NCBI GenBank assembly: GCA_033063855.1 | Contig: CP093830.1 | Location: 12,028,854 to 12,092,853, forward strand | From: Smittia aterrima | Lineage: Eukaryota > Arthropoda > Insecta > Diptera > Chironomidae | DNA: 64,000 bases | Reading direction: 5' to 3' | Shown: piece after piece, positions 15,085 through 27,505 of the stretch | Layout: each line of letters starts with the position of its first letter | Numbering within the stretch: the stretch's first letter is position 1 | The notes under the pieces: generated by a model | What the model saw: the letters and a program-made list of their open reading frames with translations, nothing else | Told to the model about the DNA's origin: nothing | Database searches by the model: none | Position numbers and translations under genes: made by a program

Positions 15085-15166
15085 TGATGAAGAAGAAGCA
15101 GCTGAAGCCTTATTTTGATAGCAGCAGATGATTTTGTGAGAAATATTTCCAGAGAGAGAAGAAGAA

Positions 15167-15172
15167 AATAAA
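15167..15172 (+). terminator. Probable poly(A) signal of the dynein gene
   Basis: AATAAA lies 83 bases after the dynein stop codon and about 225 bases before the next gene's ATG. It would give a short 3' UTR and leave only a small gap between the two tandem genes. Confidence 0.5.
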
Positions 15173-15300
15173 ATTTTGAGTGGAAAATTGTGAGTTTTCT
15201 TTTTTCTCTTTCGCAATCTCTACAAAGAGAGCGACGAAAGTTTCCAATGAACGATATTTGTTGTTTGGAGAGAACTCGTGGAAAATCGATAACTTCAAAC

Positions 15301-15339
15301 ATGGCGATGACTCAGAAGTTTGTGCTAAAGTGTTTTTAA
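15301..15339 (+). other. Possible upstream ORF in the leader of the 15.4-kb gene
   Basis: A 12-codon ATG frame ending in TAA precedes the predicted start at 15397. If transcription begins upstream of 15301, it could lower translation of the main frame. No transcript start is known here, so this is only a possibility. Confidence 0.2.
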
Positions 15340-15396
15340 TGAATTAAATATCGTCAGTGATCGAAAAAAAGACTTTAAAGTGATTGAAAGTGTAGA

Positions 15397-16569
15397 ATGG
15401 AAGACTCGGGATTTGACAGTGGCGATAGAGTTGCCAATTTCATGGTGAGAACAAGTCGAAGTGAAGTTTTCTGAAAAAATTTCAATCTTTGTCAAAATAT
15501 TGTCGTTCTCTGTTGATTGATTACTTATCTTTAATCAAAAGTCATCAGAATCATCAGAAAACTTTTGTCGTTCATCACAAAATCATAAAAGTGATTTTCT
15601 AATCACTCATTTTCGATTCCTTGTTTCATTGATGTCTTCAAAACAAAAACAGCAAAGCTACAGCAACAACTCAATGGAAAGCGAAAACTCATCAAACGAA
15701 GATATTTTAAATATTCAGACGAGATCGTTGAATGTTACGTCAAACCACGACAATATCGATGACTTAGTCTTTCGGAATCCATCAACAGTTAATCCACTCA
15801 CAACGTCCTCCGTAGACGACTCAGTGAAGTCCTTAGTGCCAATCGAGAAGAAATCTCATCATTTGAATGAACACAACAAGAAGTTGTCGAACATAATAGG
15901 ACTTCAACGTAAACTCGAGCAGAAGGTGGAGCGGGCAAAGAAAAACTTCCTTCAGCAGGAGAAGTTTAGTCAGCTAGAAAATGAAATTGTGAGTTGCTTT
16001 GAGGGAAAACGCTAAAGAACAAACTTTTTACTTTAGAAACGAGGAAACGTCTTAAACTTTTTCTGTTCTCAGATGTTTTGCAATTGACAGATTTTGATTG
16101 ATCCCAAACCTTATTTTGTCTTTCATTTTTCTACAAAGGACTTCAAGAAACCGACAAATCTTATTCCAATCAATCGACTACCATTTCCGAGAAACGTCGA
16201 GAGTCAACGTCTGGTCGAATATAAAAGTGATAACAGGTAACTTCTAAGAAGAAAATCTTTTCAAATCATCTGAACTTCTTTTTCCTTTCAATCGAAAACA
16301 GTGACGACGAAGAGGTGGCGACCTTTTTCCCGGTTCAAAAGCGAAAACAGCGAAGAAGACAATACAAGAACAAAGAAGAGCTTGATACGTTCAGCATACA
16401 AGAAATGACGATCATTGAGTCGGATTCAAATGACGGTGACAAGTCATCAGACGACGAGGACTGTGATTCACAACTTAATTTGGAACTTCCGCCTCGGACC
16501 AATGAAAGCTTCGTCGATAAAATTCGTCAAGCGCTTTGCTGCACAAAATCATCGCAGGGAATGTTTTAA
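15397..16569 (+). CDS. Uncharacterised Ser/Asp-rich protein with a basic patch
   Basis: I do not recognise this gene. Four exons join in phase: 15397-15444, 15653-15988, 16139-16236 and 16302-16569, giving 249 residues. The first exon reads MEDSGFDSGDRVANFM and ends at a GTGAGA donor. The second exon is Ser/Asn-rich, then forms a charged, probably coiled segment (QRKLEQKVERAKKNF). The last exon carries a basic cluster (QKRKQRRRQYKNKEE), which could be a nuclear localisation signal, then an acidic Ser/Asp run and a C-terminus with two adjacent cysteines. There is no signal peptide or membrane segment. Most of it looks disordered, as expected of a regulatory or scaffold protein, but that is inference. 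The third exon could instead start at 16091, adding 16 residues in frame. It starts 312 bases after the dynein stop, on the same strand. Confidence 0.6.
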
Positions 16570-16682
16570 GTTTTATCAAAAATCAAATTCAATCATTCCA
16601 GTCAACGAATTTCAAGATATTTTCATAAAGATCAATAACAAACGTTTTTGTTGTAGCAATCAACGGAAATATTCCAATTAAC

Positions 16683-16688
16683 AATAAA
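16683..16688 (+). terminator. Probable poly(A) signal of the 15.4-kb gene
   Basis: AATAAA sits 114 bases after the stop codon at 16569, a normal spacing for an insect 3' end. Confidence 0.5.
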
Positions 16689-17866
16689 AGTTGCAAACTG
16701 TTCAGCTGTCAAATTACTTCCTTTCGTTCAGTGAATCGATAAGATGCTGAAAAACATAATTTTCATTTAGAGTTCTTTACTTCTTTACAGACTTCAAACT
16801 TTATTGATTAAAAATATTTTCTCATAAACTTATGATTAAAAATAATTATTTTCGATGACGTCGGAGCGAAACTTTCCATTTGGAAGAAGCTTGAATAATT
16901 CGTCATCTCATTGTGCAATAACTCTCGGCTTCCGCTTCCTGATCCACATAATTTTCCGCTCGCGGTTTATTTAAATGTTATTGGTATTGTTATTTATCAT
17001 CGTTTGGGGATTTTTGGATTTTTATTATTTTTTATTCCTCGTTTCGCAAAAATAAAAAAAAACTTTTCGCATTAATATTAAGTTCTGTTTGTTGCACACT
17101 GGGCAGTTTATTTCTCCCCGCTCCTTTGCAACGGCTTAAAGGTAACGAAAATTAATTATCTTGTTGCTCTACATTCTTGTTGTTTGTGCACCAAAAACAA
17201 AACTCTTTTCCACGATAACTAAATTAAAAAATTGTTTTTTCACGTCGCTCGCATTTCATTTTTTTTTATTTCGTTAAAAATAGCATTTGACTACATATAC
17301 AAAAGGTACACAATTTAATTCTCCAGTTTTAATATGCAAAGTGCAGAATGGGAATTTAGGGGAGGTGGAAAGTGCATCAAAGGCACTCACTCAGATTAAA
17401 ACGATAACATCGCTAAAATGAACGATGCCATAACTTCACAGACAAAAAAAGGGTTCAAAGGCACGAGAGATTTGGATTTTTTTTCCAAGCAATGGCACGG
17501 TTGGTGAAGGCAAGGTAGACGTGTAAATGCACTTTTTTATGATTTAAAACTTGCTTCAAACTTGAAATTAATTTGTCAGCCACTCGAGAGCAGATCATCG
17601 CTTCACAAAAGTGGGATAGGAGAGACATTCGGATAATCCTTATCGATATAAATTACTAAACGTAGGAACAATGAACACAATATTTCTTCTATATCATCTC
17701 CTTTCTTCTCTCATGTCAAATTAAAGGAAAGAAAGGGAAGAAAAGCTGTAACAAAACTGATAGCAATTAAGAATGAAAGTACAAAGTTGAATTCTTCTCG
17801 AGCTTTTTCTCATGAAAAGAAATCTCGTGAAAGCCTGACGTTAAAGTTTTCCTCTCTTTTAAACAA
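16689..17866. other. Convergent intergenic region
   Basis: This stretch lies between two convergent genes and is AT-rich with several T and A runs. On the minus strand AATAAA occurs at several places (for example 17265-17270), any of which could end the papilin transcript. I see no coding frame. Confidence 0.5.
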
Positions 17867-20800
17867 TTAGATCTGATTTGGGTGCGACTTGAGTTCGCCG
17901 GCTAATGTACAAGATCGACAGCAGAATTTGGCATAATATTTGTGATTACAGTAATTGCCTTTTACGATTAGGGCGCAGTTGGCAAAGTTCTTGTTGTCTG
18001 TGCAATCAGCTGGTATGTGGAATCCTGTTATTGAGAAATATTTTATGTTGAAAAAGTTCTTTACTAAATTCCAAGTCTTGAAAAAATATTTCTTCTCAAA
18101 ACTTGCAGAGAATTTAATTTACCTTCCACGCTGATAACTTCAGCTGCAAATGCTTCACTGTAATCATTGCGAGCAACGCATCGATAGTTTCCGGAGTCGA
18201 AAGGCTGTGCCTGGACCACAATCAAACGATTCGGCTCTAATTTAAATAAATTTAATGTTTCAGAATAATGAATCTCCTAAATTATTCATTGTTCTCACCT
18301 GGAATTTCCACATGACTTGACGGTTCTACGAGACGATTATCTTTGTACCATGTAACCTCAGGCGTTGGCTCTCCAGTGACGTTGCAGTAAAGTGAAATGT
18401 CAGTTCCGACACTATAGACTCGTCCCTTCGGCAGCATAATGTCAGCAGTCACATGAACTTTTCATAAAACAATTTAATTAAAATCGGAACGGAAATATAT
18501 AAATGGAAAAAATATTTTTTTGTTATAACTTAAAAGTAAATTGAACAAGCAGTTAGAGTTTGATTAATGCAGGAAGCGAAAGACAAAGACACTTACCAAT
18601 GTGTGTTCGAACAACAGTTACATTACGAATGGGAGGATAGTAAGGAGTGGGACGGGTTCGAGGATGAGTTGGACGTGTTTGAGGGGCAGTCTGATAAGGA
18701 CGATAAGTAGAAGTGGGGACAAAAGGCTCTGATTCTACATATTGCAGATAATTTCGTTCTTCTTCAGTGCGTGCATGAACGGGTCCATGTGTTTTCAGCG
18801 TCACTTGGATCGAGACAGGTCGGCCAATTGAGTTGTAAGCTTGACACACATAAGGGCCCAAGTCAACTATGTCTACTTTAGTAAGAATAAGCGAATAGTC
18901 GCGAGTAATTTCTACACGATCGTTCTTGAATGGAAGAATTTGATCTCCACGCCACCATGTTACGAATGGCTTAGGATGTCCACCAGCCAAACATCTAAGA
19001 GTAGCCGATAGCTGAAGTTCAGTCACAACTGTCGTGTTACTATCACCTAAGATGTAAGCACTACCATCCACCGGCGCTAATTGTTAAAAGATGTTTAAAT
19101 CGATTTTAAAGCAAATAAAAATCCATCACAAAATTATGCAAAATCAAAAATTTTCAGTTAGCGCAAAACGTCACAAAACTATCAACTTTGAAAGCTAAAG
19201 TAATTTTAAAAGGACTTACCGTCAACTGTGAGTTTGATCTCTCTCTCGACACTTCCACCGATTCCATTATAAGCAACGCAAACATAAGTTCCAGCATCAG
19301 TTCGATGAAGTTGAACGATTTGAAGGTCTCCGCCCGAGGTAAGGACGAAACGTCCTTGATTCGTTTTGAGCTAAACAGAAATTTGTTTTTAAACTTTCTA
19401 CTTAACAAAATAAACTCACTTCGATTCCACCGCGTTGCCAAGTGATTGATGGTGGAGGGAAGCCGGTAGCGAAGCATCTGAGTGTAGCAACACCACCTTC
19501 TCTCGCAACAGGTCGTAAATCTTCTTCAGAAACTTCTTCAAGACTTGGAGCTTGAGCTTCGGGGTGATGGTAAGGAGCTTGAGTGTGAGGTCGTCTTTCA
19601 TCAGCTGGAGGATGGCAAAGATTAGAACATCCAGATGAACAGCATTTGTAGTCTCCACGACAGTCAGCATCATCATGACATTCGGTTTCACAAGTCGACG
19701 TTTGTTGTTCAAGTCGTGGGCATTGTCCGGGCTTTTTAAACTTACGACAAACAGGGACGAAGACTGTCTCTCCATCCTTATCAGTTAAATCAACTGAACA
19801 TTTACTATCAATCGGGCACTCGTGATCAGCGCATGGGTCTTCACATTCGCAACGTTCGCATTCTCCATCGTACGACTTGAGAATTCCATAAGGACAGCGG
19901 AGAGAATCACAATGCGCAGCAAATTGTTCACAAGCGTCGTCGACTCTCGTGTCAACTCTTGAATCGGTCTCTGGTACAACAGCGTCTGTAGAATTGACAT
20001 TTAGCTATTAGTGCTGCGAATAAATTAGTTTATTGCTCGTCGAGCTGACGGAGATTGAAGTTTACTGTGCAAAAGTTTATATTTTTGATTTTCATTCTGT
20101 GCTTTTGTGCGACTATCAACAAAATTTGTGCGAAGTTGTGCTTGAAGCTTAATCGTTCTCATGCTAAAATAATTTCACTTACGAGCACGGCAGGACTCCA
20201 TACAGGAATCAAACGTTTCAAAGTTATTTCGATTGCCCGTGCAACCGGAGAACATAAACGAGAGACATGTGCCTCGGGTGTCGTCAAAGTAATAGCGTCG
20301 CACGTAATTTGTTTCGGATTCGCAACTACCTACTTCGGCAGGCAATAAGCAAAGTTCTACACATGCGAAAGTGATAAACCAATTAATCAATGCTACTTCT
20401 AACTACTGACTCCATGACGTGTGTTGGTGATTGTGAATGTTTTCCCTGAAATTTCCTTAATGAAGAAAAAGTGGAAAAATTACCTCCTTCGCTTTCGGGT
20501 TGAGCTTCTCGACCTGTACAAGACGACTCACATAACTCGACTGTTTCGAATCTGTTGCCATTGCCTCCACAGCCGCCGTAATAGAATGCCCTGCATCCTC
20601 CTTCGCCAGAATTGTAAGCATATTGAATGACGTAATTATCACAGTCACCAGTTTCTTGAGGCAAGCTACAAACATCGTCGGTGGGGCGAGTCTCCTGAAA
20701 CAATTTTTTCTCGTAAATGGAGAAGTTTATTTTTGTAGAAAAAGTTTCTATTACAATTCTCGGCCTTGAGGTGGTAGTAGGACGGGTTTGAGCCTCTGAT

Positions 20801-23800
20801 GTTCGGCTGTCTTGTCGACAAGCATTCTCGCACGACCGTTTATCTTCAAAGTTGTTTTTGTTTCCGTAGCATCCGCTGAACTCGAATTCCTGACATTCCT
20901 GAATGTACGCGTCGAAGTGCCATCTCGTAATGTTCTCTGAGCAGCGACCGTAAAGCGGAGCTAAATCGCAAATACCAACGGCATCGTCACAAAGACTTTC
21001 GCATTCTTCCTGAGTTTCGAAATTGTTTTCATTGCCATCACAGCCCGTGTATAAGAACTGACTGCAGATTCCGTAGCCTCTATCGTAGTACCAACGACGG
21101 TTCTGTTCGCGACAACCTCCTGAAGCATATGGAAGCAAACAGCTGTCCTTTTGTCTGCCCACGTGCGGTCTTCTTGTATGTGAAGGCGCATGAGTAGCTT
21201 GTTCCTGTTCTCTGCTTGGAGCGCGTGTTCTTGGCGCTTCTTCTTCCTTCTTGCTGCATCGATTCTCGCACTCGCCTTCAGTCGTAAAGCGGTTCTCGTT
21301 ACCACCGCAACCTCCATAGTAGAACTGCCTACATCTTTTAATTTTAGTGTCGAAATACCAGTTCGCAACATACGTTTGACAGTTGCCAATGTCAGCTGGA
21401 AGCTGGCATGTGTCTTTGACTAAATAACAAAAGTTTTCGTTTAGTTAATCGTCGTCGGTTGAAACAACTCAACACAAATCTTCCTCACCGATAGCAGGTG
21501 GACATTTTTCAGCACATGAACTTTCGGAGTCATAGTTATTGTCATTGCCACCACAACCAGTATAATAAAATGGCATGCATTTGTTATCACTCTCTGAGAA
21601 ATGCCAACGAGCATGTTTCTCGCCACAATCACCAGTTTCTTTTGGCAAGTTGCAACTTTCTATAAATGATTTGGGTTAGGAAAAAGTTTAAAACATAAAT
21701 ATGAACAAACAAATGATCGAAATGTTAGTTTCATGATTTGATGACGATTTTAGTTTCAAATTTCACGATGCAATTGCCAGTTGGTTTTCCTTCTAAAACA
21801 TTTCGAAACACGGAAACACATTTGAAGAGCTTTCATCAAAAGCTCTTCACGATGATGTCACTAAGACACAACAAACACAAACTCTGGAAAAATCTCGAAT
21901 CAACTAAACTCAAATCCCATTCTCGATTAGTCAAAAATACAGAAAACAAAACTCGTAAAACTCTAAAATCTTCTTCTGAAAACCAAACATGAAACATAAA
22001 CCCAAAGGACGAGTACTCACTTTTGCCGACGCCAGGTGTCTTACAATGATAGTCGCATGAGTTCTCAGTCGCGTAATTGTTTTTGTTGCCCTTGCAACCT
22101 CCGTAATTGAATGGAACACAAGCGTCTCGCTCTTTGTCGTAGCCCCAACGCTCGAATGATCCACTGCAAACACCTTGTTCAATGGGCTGATCACATTGTG
22201 CTTGAAAGAGAATCGATTTGTTCAACATAGCAACGAACCTTTTTGTAAAAGAATTTCTCGCTCAAATACTCACGAATCTTGTCGTCGACAGCGCACTGAG
22301 CCTGACAATCTTCAATTTTCTCGAATCTGTTTGCGTTTCCAAGACATCCACCGTAGATGAACTGTGTGCATGTGTTTCGGTCACTGTCGTAATGCCACAT
22401 CGGGTAATAACCTGTGCATGGGCCGTGAATCTTTGGTAACTGGCATACTTCTTTGTCTTGTGGCTCGACGCAAATTCCTTTGCACTCGTCTTCAGAATCA
22501 AAACGATTTTTGTTGCCTCCGCATCCTCCATACCAGAATCGACTGCAACCGCCATATTCAGTGTCGAAGAAGTATTTGACTGTGTAGTTTTCGCTACAAG
22601 TTCCCATGTCTCGTTTAAGACTACAAGACTTTTGAGGTGACTCTGGAATTTGATCTTCGCAGCCTTCAAAGCTTGTTCCTTGAGCTTCGGTAATACCATC
22701 GGGACAGCATCCATGTTTGCTTGTTGCGCAAGAGCATCCTTCAGAGTTGGGACCCTTAGCTGGTGTGAGATTATCTGAGCAGCATTTGAATTCAGTGTTC
22801 GAGCATTGGCATCCTTGATTATGTGGACCAGTCGCAACTGTAACTCCATCGGGACAGCATCCGAATTGATAAGAGTGGCAAGGGCATCCGTCATATTTCT
22901 CGCCAGCAGCAGCAGTGGCTTCGTCAGGGCAACATCCATGTGGTGAATATTTGCATCCACATCCTTCGTTTTCGTGGCCTTTAGCTGAAGTTTTCTTATC
23001 AGGACAGCAGCCGTAAGGAGAGTATTCGCAACCACAGCCTTCGAGGTCTGCACTGCGAGCTTCGTTGATGTTATCTGGGCAGCAACCGTATGGCGAAAGC
23101 AAGCAACAGCCTTCTCGTTGTGGGCCATGAGCTGGAGTCTCGTTATCGGGACAGCATCCAAATTGAGTGTTGATGCATGATGAACATCCTGATTGGTTTG
23201 GACCAGTGGCAGCAGTTTTGTTGTCTTCACAGCAACCATATTTGGAAGCGAAGCATCCTGTGAGTTTAGGCGCTGCTTCCTTGGGAGCGGTCGTAACTTT
23301 TCCAGGTTTCGTTGGTTTCGTGGGCTTCGTTGGTTTAAGAGTCGTAGTTGGGGCAGCTGTTGTAGTTGGTGGTGGGCATCCTTCATTGTCGTTACCTTCT
23401 GAAGCAGTGACGCCATCAGGACAACATCCGAAGAGAGAATCTTTGCAATCTTCTTTGGGACATCCCTTTCCGTGAACTCCTTTAGCAGGTGTAAGACCAT
23501 CAGGACAGCAGTTGAATTTAGTGTCTTTGCAAGTCTCTTGAATTTCACAACCTTCTTTGAATGGTCCAGTCGCAGCTGTTTTATTATCAGGACAGCATCC
23601 ATAAGTCGAAACGAGGCACGCTGCCGCTTTCTTTGGACGAGGCTTACATTTCTTTGGTTTAAGCTCAACACGAACGGCTTGTTCGAATGGAGTCATTGTC
23701 GATGAAAGTTCATCGTCTTCAGATGTGGTCGACCAGATATCAACAGTCGTAGAATCGAGATCAGAGCTTGTAGTGCTTTCAGAATCGAGAGTCGTGTCTT

Positions 23801-26800
23801 CTCCTGAAACTGTCGAGTCATCTGCCACTGTGGTTCCTGTAATTTCAGTAACGGTTTCTTCTGTAGCACTGCTGACAGTTGTTCCGTCAGATTCAGTTGC
23901 AGACGATGACTCTGTTGAAGATGAAGCTTCAGTTGATGATGAAGCTTCTGAAACTTTAGTGACAACCTCTTCAGTTGTAACTTCGTCAGTTGTAGCTTCA
24001 CTTTCGTCTTCACTAGATGTCTTAGATGCTTCAGAGAAGTCTTCGCTGCTCTTGGTAGCTTCAGCTGATGTTTCTGTACTGATTTCTGTGCTGTAGTCAA
24101 AGCTGCTCGTATGGATTTCGTAGTCACCCAGATCTCTAGTGCTAGCCGAAGAACTTTCTGATTCTGTTGAGCTTTCTGATTTTTGTGATGTTGAGTCTGA
24201 TGTTGAACTTTCTGATTCAGTTGTTGTGTCTGACGTCGTTTCTGGTGAAGTCGTGTCAGATGACGTTGTTTCAGGTGAAGTTGTTTCTTCATCGGAACTT
24301 GTAGTTTCATCATCGCTTTCAGTTGTGGTATCAGCCTTGGAGCTTGAAGATGCCTCTGTTGATGCTGCTGATTGAGTTGTGACACCTTCTGTTGATGTTG
24401 ATGAGTCTCCCTCAGTTGATCCAAGAGATGACAAATCGGAAGTTGAGTCAATTTCACCTTCAGTAGATATCGAAGAGCTTTCAATTGATTTTGATGAGCT
24501 TTCAACCGATGAAGCGGTCGATGCAGAAGATTTTTCTGAAGACATTTCGTCGTCTCCACTTCCACCAAATCTTTCATCCAAATCTATTGTCGATCCAGAA
24601 CCTTCAACAGTCATATCAGTTGTTGCATCAGAATCGGTAACTTCAGTTTCAAATCCTGTTGCATCACTCAACATCAATTCTTCTGTTAATGGAGAAGCTT
24701 CGGTTGAAGGAGCAGACGAGAAATCAACGCCAGTTGTAAAGTCTGAGACATCGTCAGTGAACTTAGAGACTCCATCTTCAGTTTCGTCTGTGTCTTGAGT
24801 CGTAGCCGATTCATCATAATCTTCATCGCAATAATCTTCGCCTTCATCATCTTCTTCCAAGGGAGTGCTCGTTGTGTCAACTGGTAAAAGCTCATCATCA
24901 ACACACGCGTCCATATTGCAGTCTTCACTAGCGAAAAGAATCTTGTCCTCTTGACAATTCTTAGCTTCGGATAGTCCATCAGTTCCCAAGCAAATAACTT
25001 TACGGTTTCTGCTTCCTCCGCCGCATTTCTTCGAACATTCTGACCAAGGACCGGCGAACCATTGTGATGGACATTCTTCAGGGCCATCACATTCTCTCTT
25101 GCTTTCGGGTTTCTCGCTTGCTTCGCACTTACTTTCGTCAGCCTTTTGAATCGCATTACCTTCAAGTTTTCCACAAACGACAACGCGGTTTTGAGCGCCT
25201 TTGCCGCAAACTGCTGAACATTTAGTCCACTGAGAGGAGAACCAAGAGTAATCACAAGGTGTTGCATTGCATGGCCGTGAAAGCTCTGGTTTCGGTCGAC
25301 CTTCACAGAATGATTCGTTGAAGATTTTTCCACTTTTTGAAGCACAATGAACGGATCTAGTTTCAACTTCAGTTCCACAAACGTCGCACTATGAAATGAA
25401 ATTAGCTTGAAGTTCATTGCAATTGAATTTTAGAGAAGAAACTTACACCACTCCAGCTTGATGCAATATACTCGACGCCCTCACATGGTTGAAGCATACA
25501 TTCCTGTTCTTCCGCTGGCTTTTCGTCAAGACAATCCTTTTCATCCAAAACTGTAATGCGACCGTTCTCTTCTTTTCTGTAGCAAACAACTTGACGAGTT
25601 TGCTTTCCTTCGCCGCATAGTTTATTGCAAGGTTGCCATTTGCTTGTAAACCAAAGGGGACAAACCTTTCCTTGATTGCAAGCAGCCACAGTTGCTGGCT
25701 TGTTGCCGGCGAGTTCGAGACAAACCTCATCGTCAACAACAGTTACAGCTCTGAGTGATGAAATGTTTTAAAATAAATTATGCAAAATTAAGTAAATTAA
25801 TCAACAAACCCATCAGCGCTAATTTTTTCGCAATGAATCTTTCGCTCTCTAGTTCCATTTTGTCCGCAAGGTGCCGAACATTTACTCCATTCACCTTCAA
25901 CCCATTGCGGTGCGCAATCAAGTGCTCCACACTTTTGCCATTCAGCTGGTTTCTGCGAAGAGTCGCACAATCCTGCATCAACTTCCTCCAATGTCCTTTG
26001 TTTCGTGCACGTGACATTTCTCGACTGGTGGCCACCTCCGCATGACTTTGAGCAAGCTTCAAATTTAGTGAATGTCCAAGAATAAACTTCAGGTTCTTCA
26101 GGAGCTGATAAAGAACGAGGCACGCTGTACTCGTAATTTACACCAACGTTTTGATCTTGTGACAACAGCTGTAGCAATAAAGAAAGAAAAGTTTATCTCG
26201 AATTAAGTTTAAGACTAATTATATAAACATACCACAAGGTAAACAGCTTCAGCAATCGGCCCCAAACATGTAATCTTATCAGGTGCGGCAAATCCATTTG
26301 GTTTACGCTCGTAAGTCCAAAGACTTCCAGCAAACGTCATAGGTCGAGGAAAATCTATCCTATAGTTGCCATTAAGATAATAGTGTCCAGTTAGATTGCG
26401 GATGGCGATGTAATTATTTGATGGAGAACGCTCTTGTATGAGAATGTTCGTGGCGCCTTGAGGGATTAGCAGAATGTCATTGTAACCGACTTGCAAATTA
26501 TTCATATCGAGAAGTCCATTCACTGTTTTACACGATGATCCGTCGCCTTGGCATTGTCTGCATTTGTCTTCACGAGCTGGTGAGCCGAGCATCAAATTAC
26601 ATCCAACAGGCTGGAAATAAATTAAATGCTTTTCAGTTTCATTCGACAGAAGACAGTGAATTTAAATTACCTGACACTGTCCATCAACGCAAACGTCGAC
26701 AGAATGATCGTTACAGCGAGTTCCATCAATGACCTTTGCCTTGTGCCGATAATAAAATCTTTCTCCTCTCGGCATGCAGTTCAACTCACAAGGATTTGGA

Positions 26801-27505
26801 GCTTTCGTGTATGGCACCCAATGATAATAAACTTCCTCGAATGGCGTTCTGTCGAAATGAGAGCACTGCTGATGTCTAAAATCTGGCTCACTCTCTGGAC
26901 AATCCTGAGTATTGCATGAAAAATATTTCTTGCTTCCTCCCTCGCAATTTGGTTCTCCGTCGCGTCCAGCGCTTAAGCATTCTCTTGTTTGATGAGCAAC
27001 GCCACCCCCGCATGTCCTCGAACAGTCAGACGGTGAACTCCATGGTCCCCACTCTGATTCGCTGCCTTCTCCTCCAGGGATTATGTAACTTTCTGGCAAA
27101 TATAAATTCGCTCCGTGCTGTCGCTTGTGTCGCTGTACAAGATGCTGCGATGGGGAGATAGAAAATTAAGAACAGTCTTTCAGAGTGTGATAGGATTATC
27201 CTTGATTTTTCTTTTCATTCGTAAAGTTTCAATTGTTTGTCGAATGAACGAAAAAAAGCTTTTAGCTGACAATGAAAATATTCGTCGTTCGATTGATGTA
27301 CAACTGAAATCGTTTATTTTGACGAACCTCGATAACAATGAAAGCTCTTGGCGTGTTATCGACATTCTGACGAAACCACGGAATCCAAAAAACGGAATTG
27401 AAGAGGTGCTAACCATAAAATCATTGTTTTCATGCACAACTCACCCGCTTTGACTGTGCCAAATTAATCTGTTGTGTTAGCATGAAAAATAGCAAGGCCA
27501 GAGAT
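17867..27505 (-). CDS. Ppn: Papilin, secreted basement-membrane proteoglycan-like protein
   Basis: Papilin is a large secreted protein of the extracellular matrix, related to ADAMTS proteins without the protease. Minus-strand exons: 27505-27445, 27144-26671, 26610-26233, 26168-25810, 25750-25447, 25388-22274, 22200-22021, 21659-21489, 21419-20755, 20694-20484, 20356-20183, 19985-19420, 19370-19220, 19076-18597, 18457-18299, 18236-18123, 18024-17867. All phases join, giving about 2570 residues. Order: signal core (ALLFFML), a dibasic RHKR site, TSP1, ADAMTS Cys-rich region and spacer, six more TSP1, Ser/Thr-rich region (about 24896-23700), 11 CCPD repeats, 9 Kunitz domains, an antistasin-like plus WAP-like Cys region, 3 Ig domains, and a PLAC domain (YYAKFCCRSC). 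This matches the fly papilin order. The initiator Met is not in these exons; a candidate exon is near 28858. The donor after 25810 is a weak GTTTGT. Confidence 0.93.
22660..23620 (-). repeat. Eleven CCPD Cys repeats inside papilin
   Basis: Eleven units of about 23-30 residues repeat the pattern GCCPDG-T-A-GP--EGC. Units 3 and 4 are separated by a Thr/Pro/Lys linker. Two units deviate at the core: one reads CCEDN (about 23230) and one CCSDN (about 22775). The same type of unit is known from fly papilin. The repeats lie in the single 3.1-kb exon. Confidence 0.85.
23700..24896 (-). repeat. Ser/Thr-rich low-complexity segment of papilin
   Basis: About 400 residues consist mostly of Ser, Thr, Glu and Asp with Ala and Val, beginning just after the last TSP1 module and an acidic run. 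Such a segment is a likely site of dense O-glycosylation, giving an extended linker. The biased codons create long spurious frames on the other strand and in other frames. Confidence 0.85.

Noticed and set aside
22262..23671. 469-codon minus-strand frame within the papilin CCPD region
   Set aside because: Repetitive shadow frame created by the CCPD repeats, offset from the domain-bearing frame.
23693..24577. Long minus-strand frame (294 codons) rich in Leu, Gln and Lys
   Set aside because: It is a shifted frame of the papilin Ser/Thr-rich exon. The biased codons of that segment remove stops in other frames, and the true frame has TSP1, CCPD and Kunitz modules.
24379..24798. Plus-strand frames of Val/Asp/Ser composition opposite papilin
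   Set aside because: Reverse image of the Ser/Thr/Glu codons of papilin. No start context or family resemblance.
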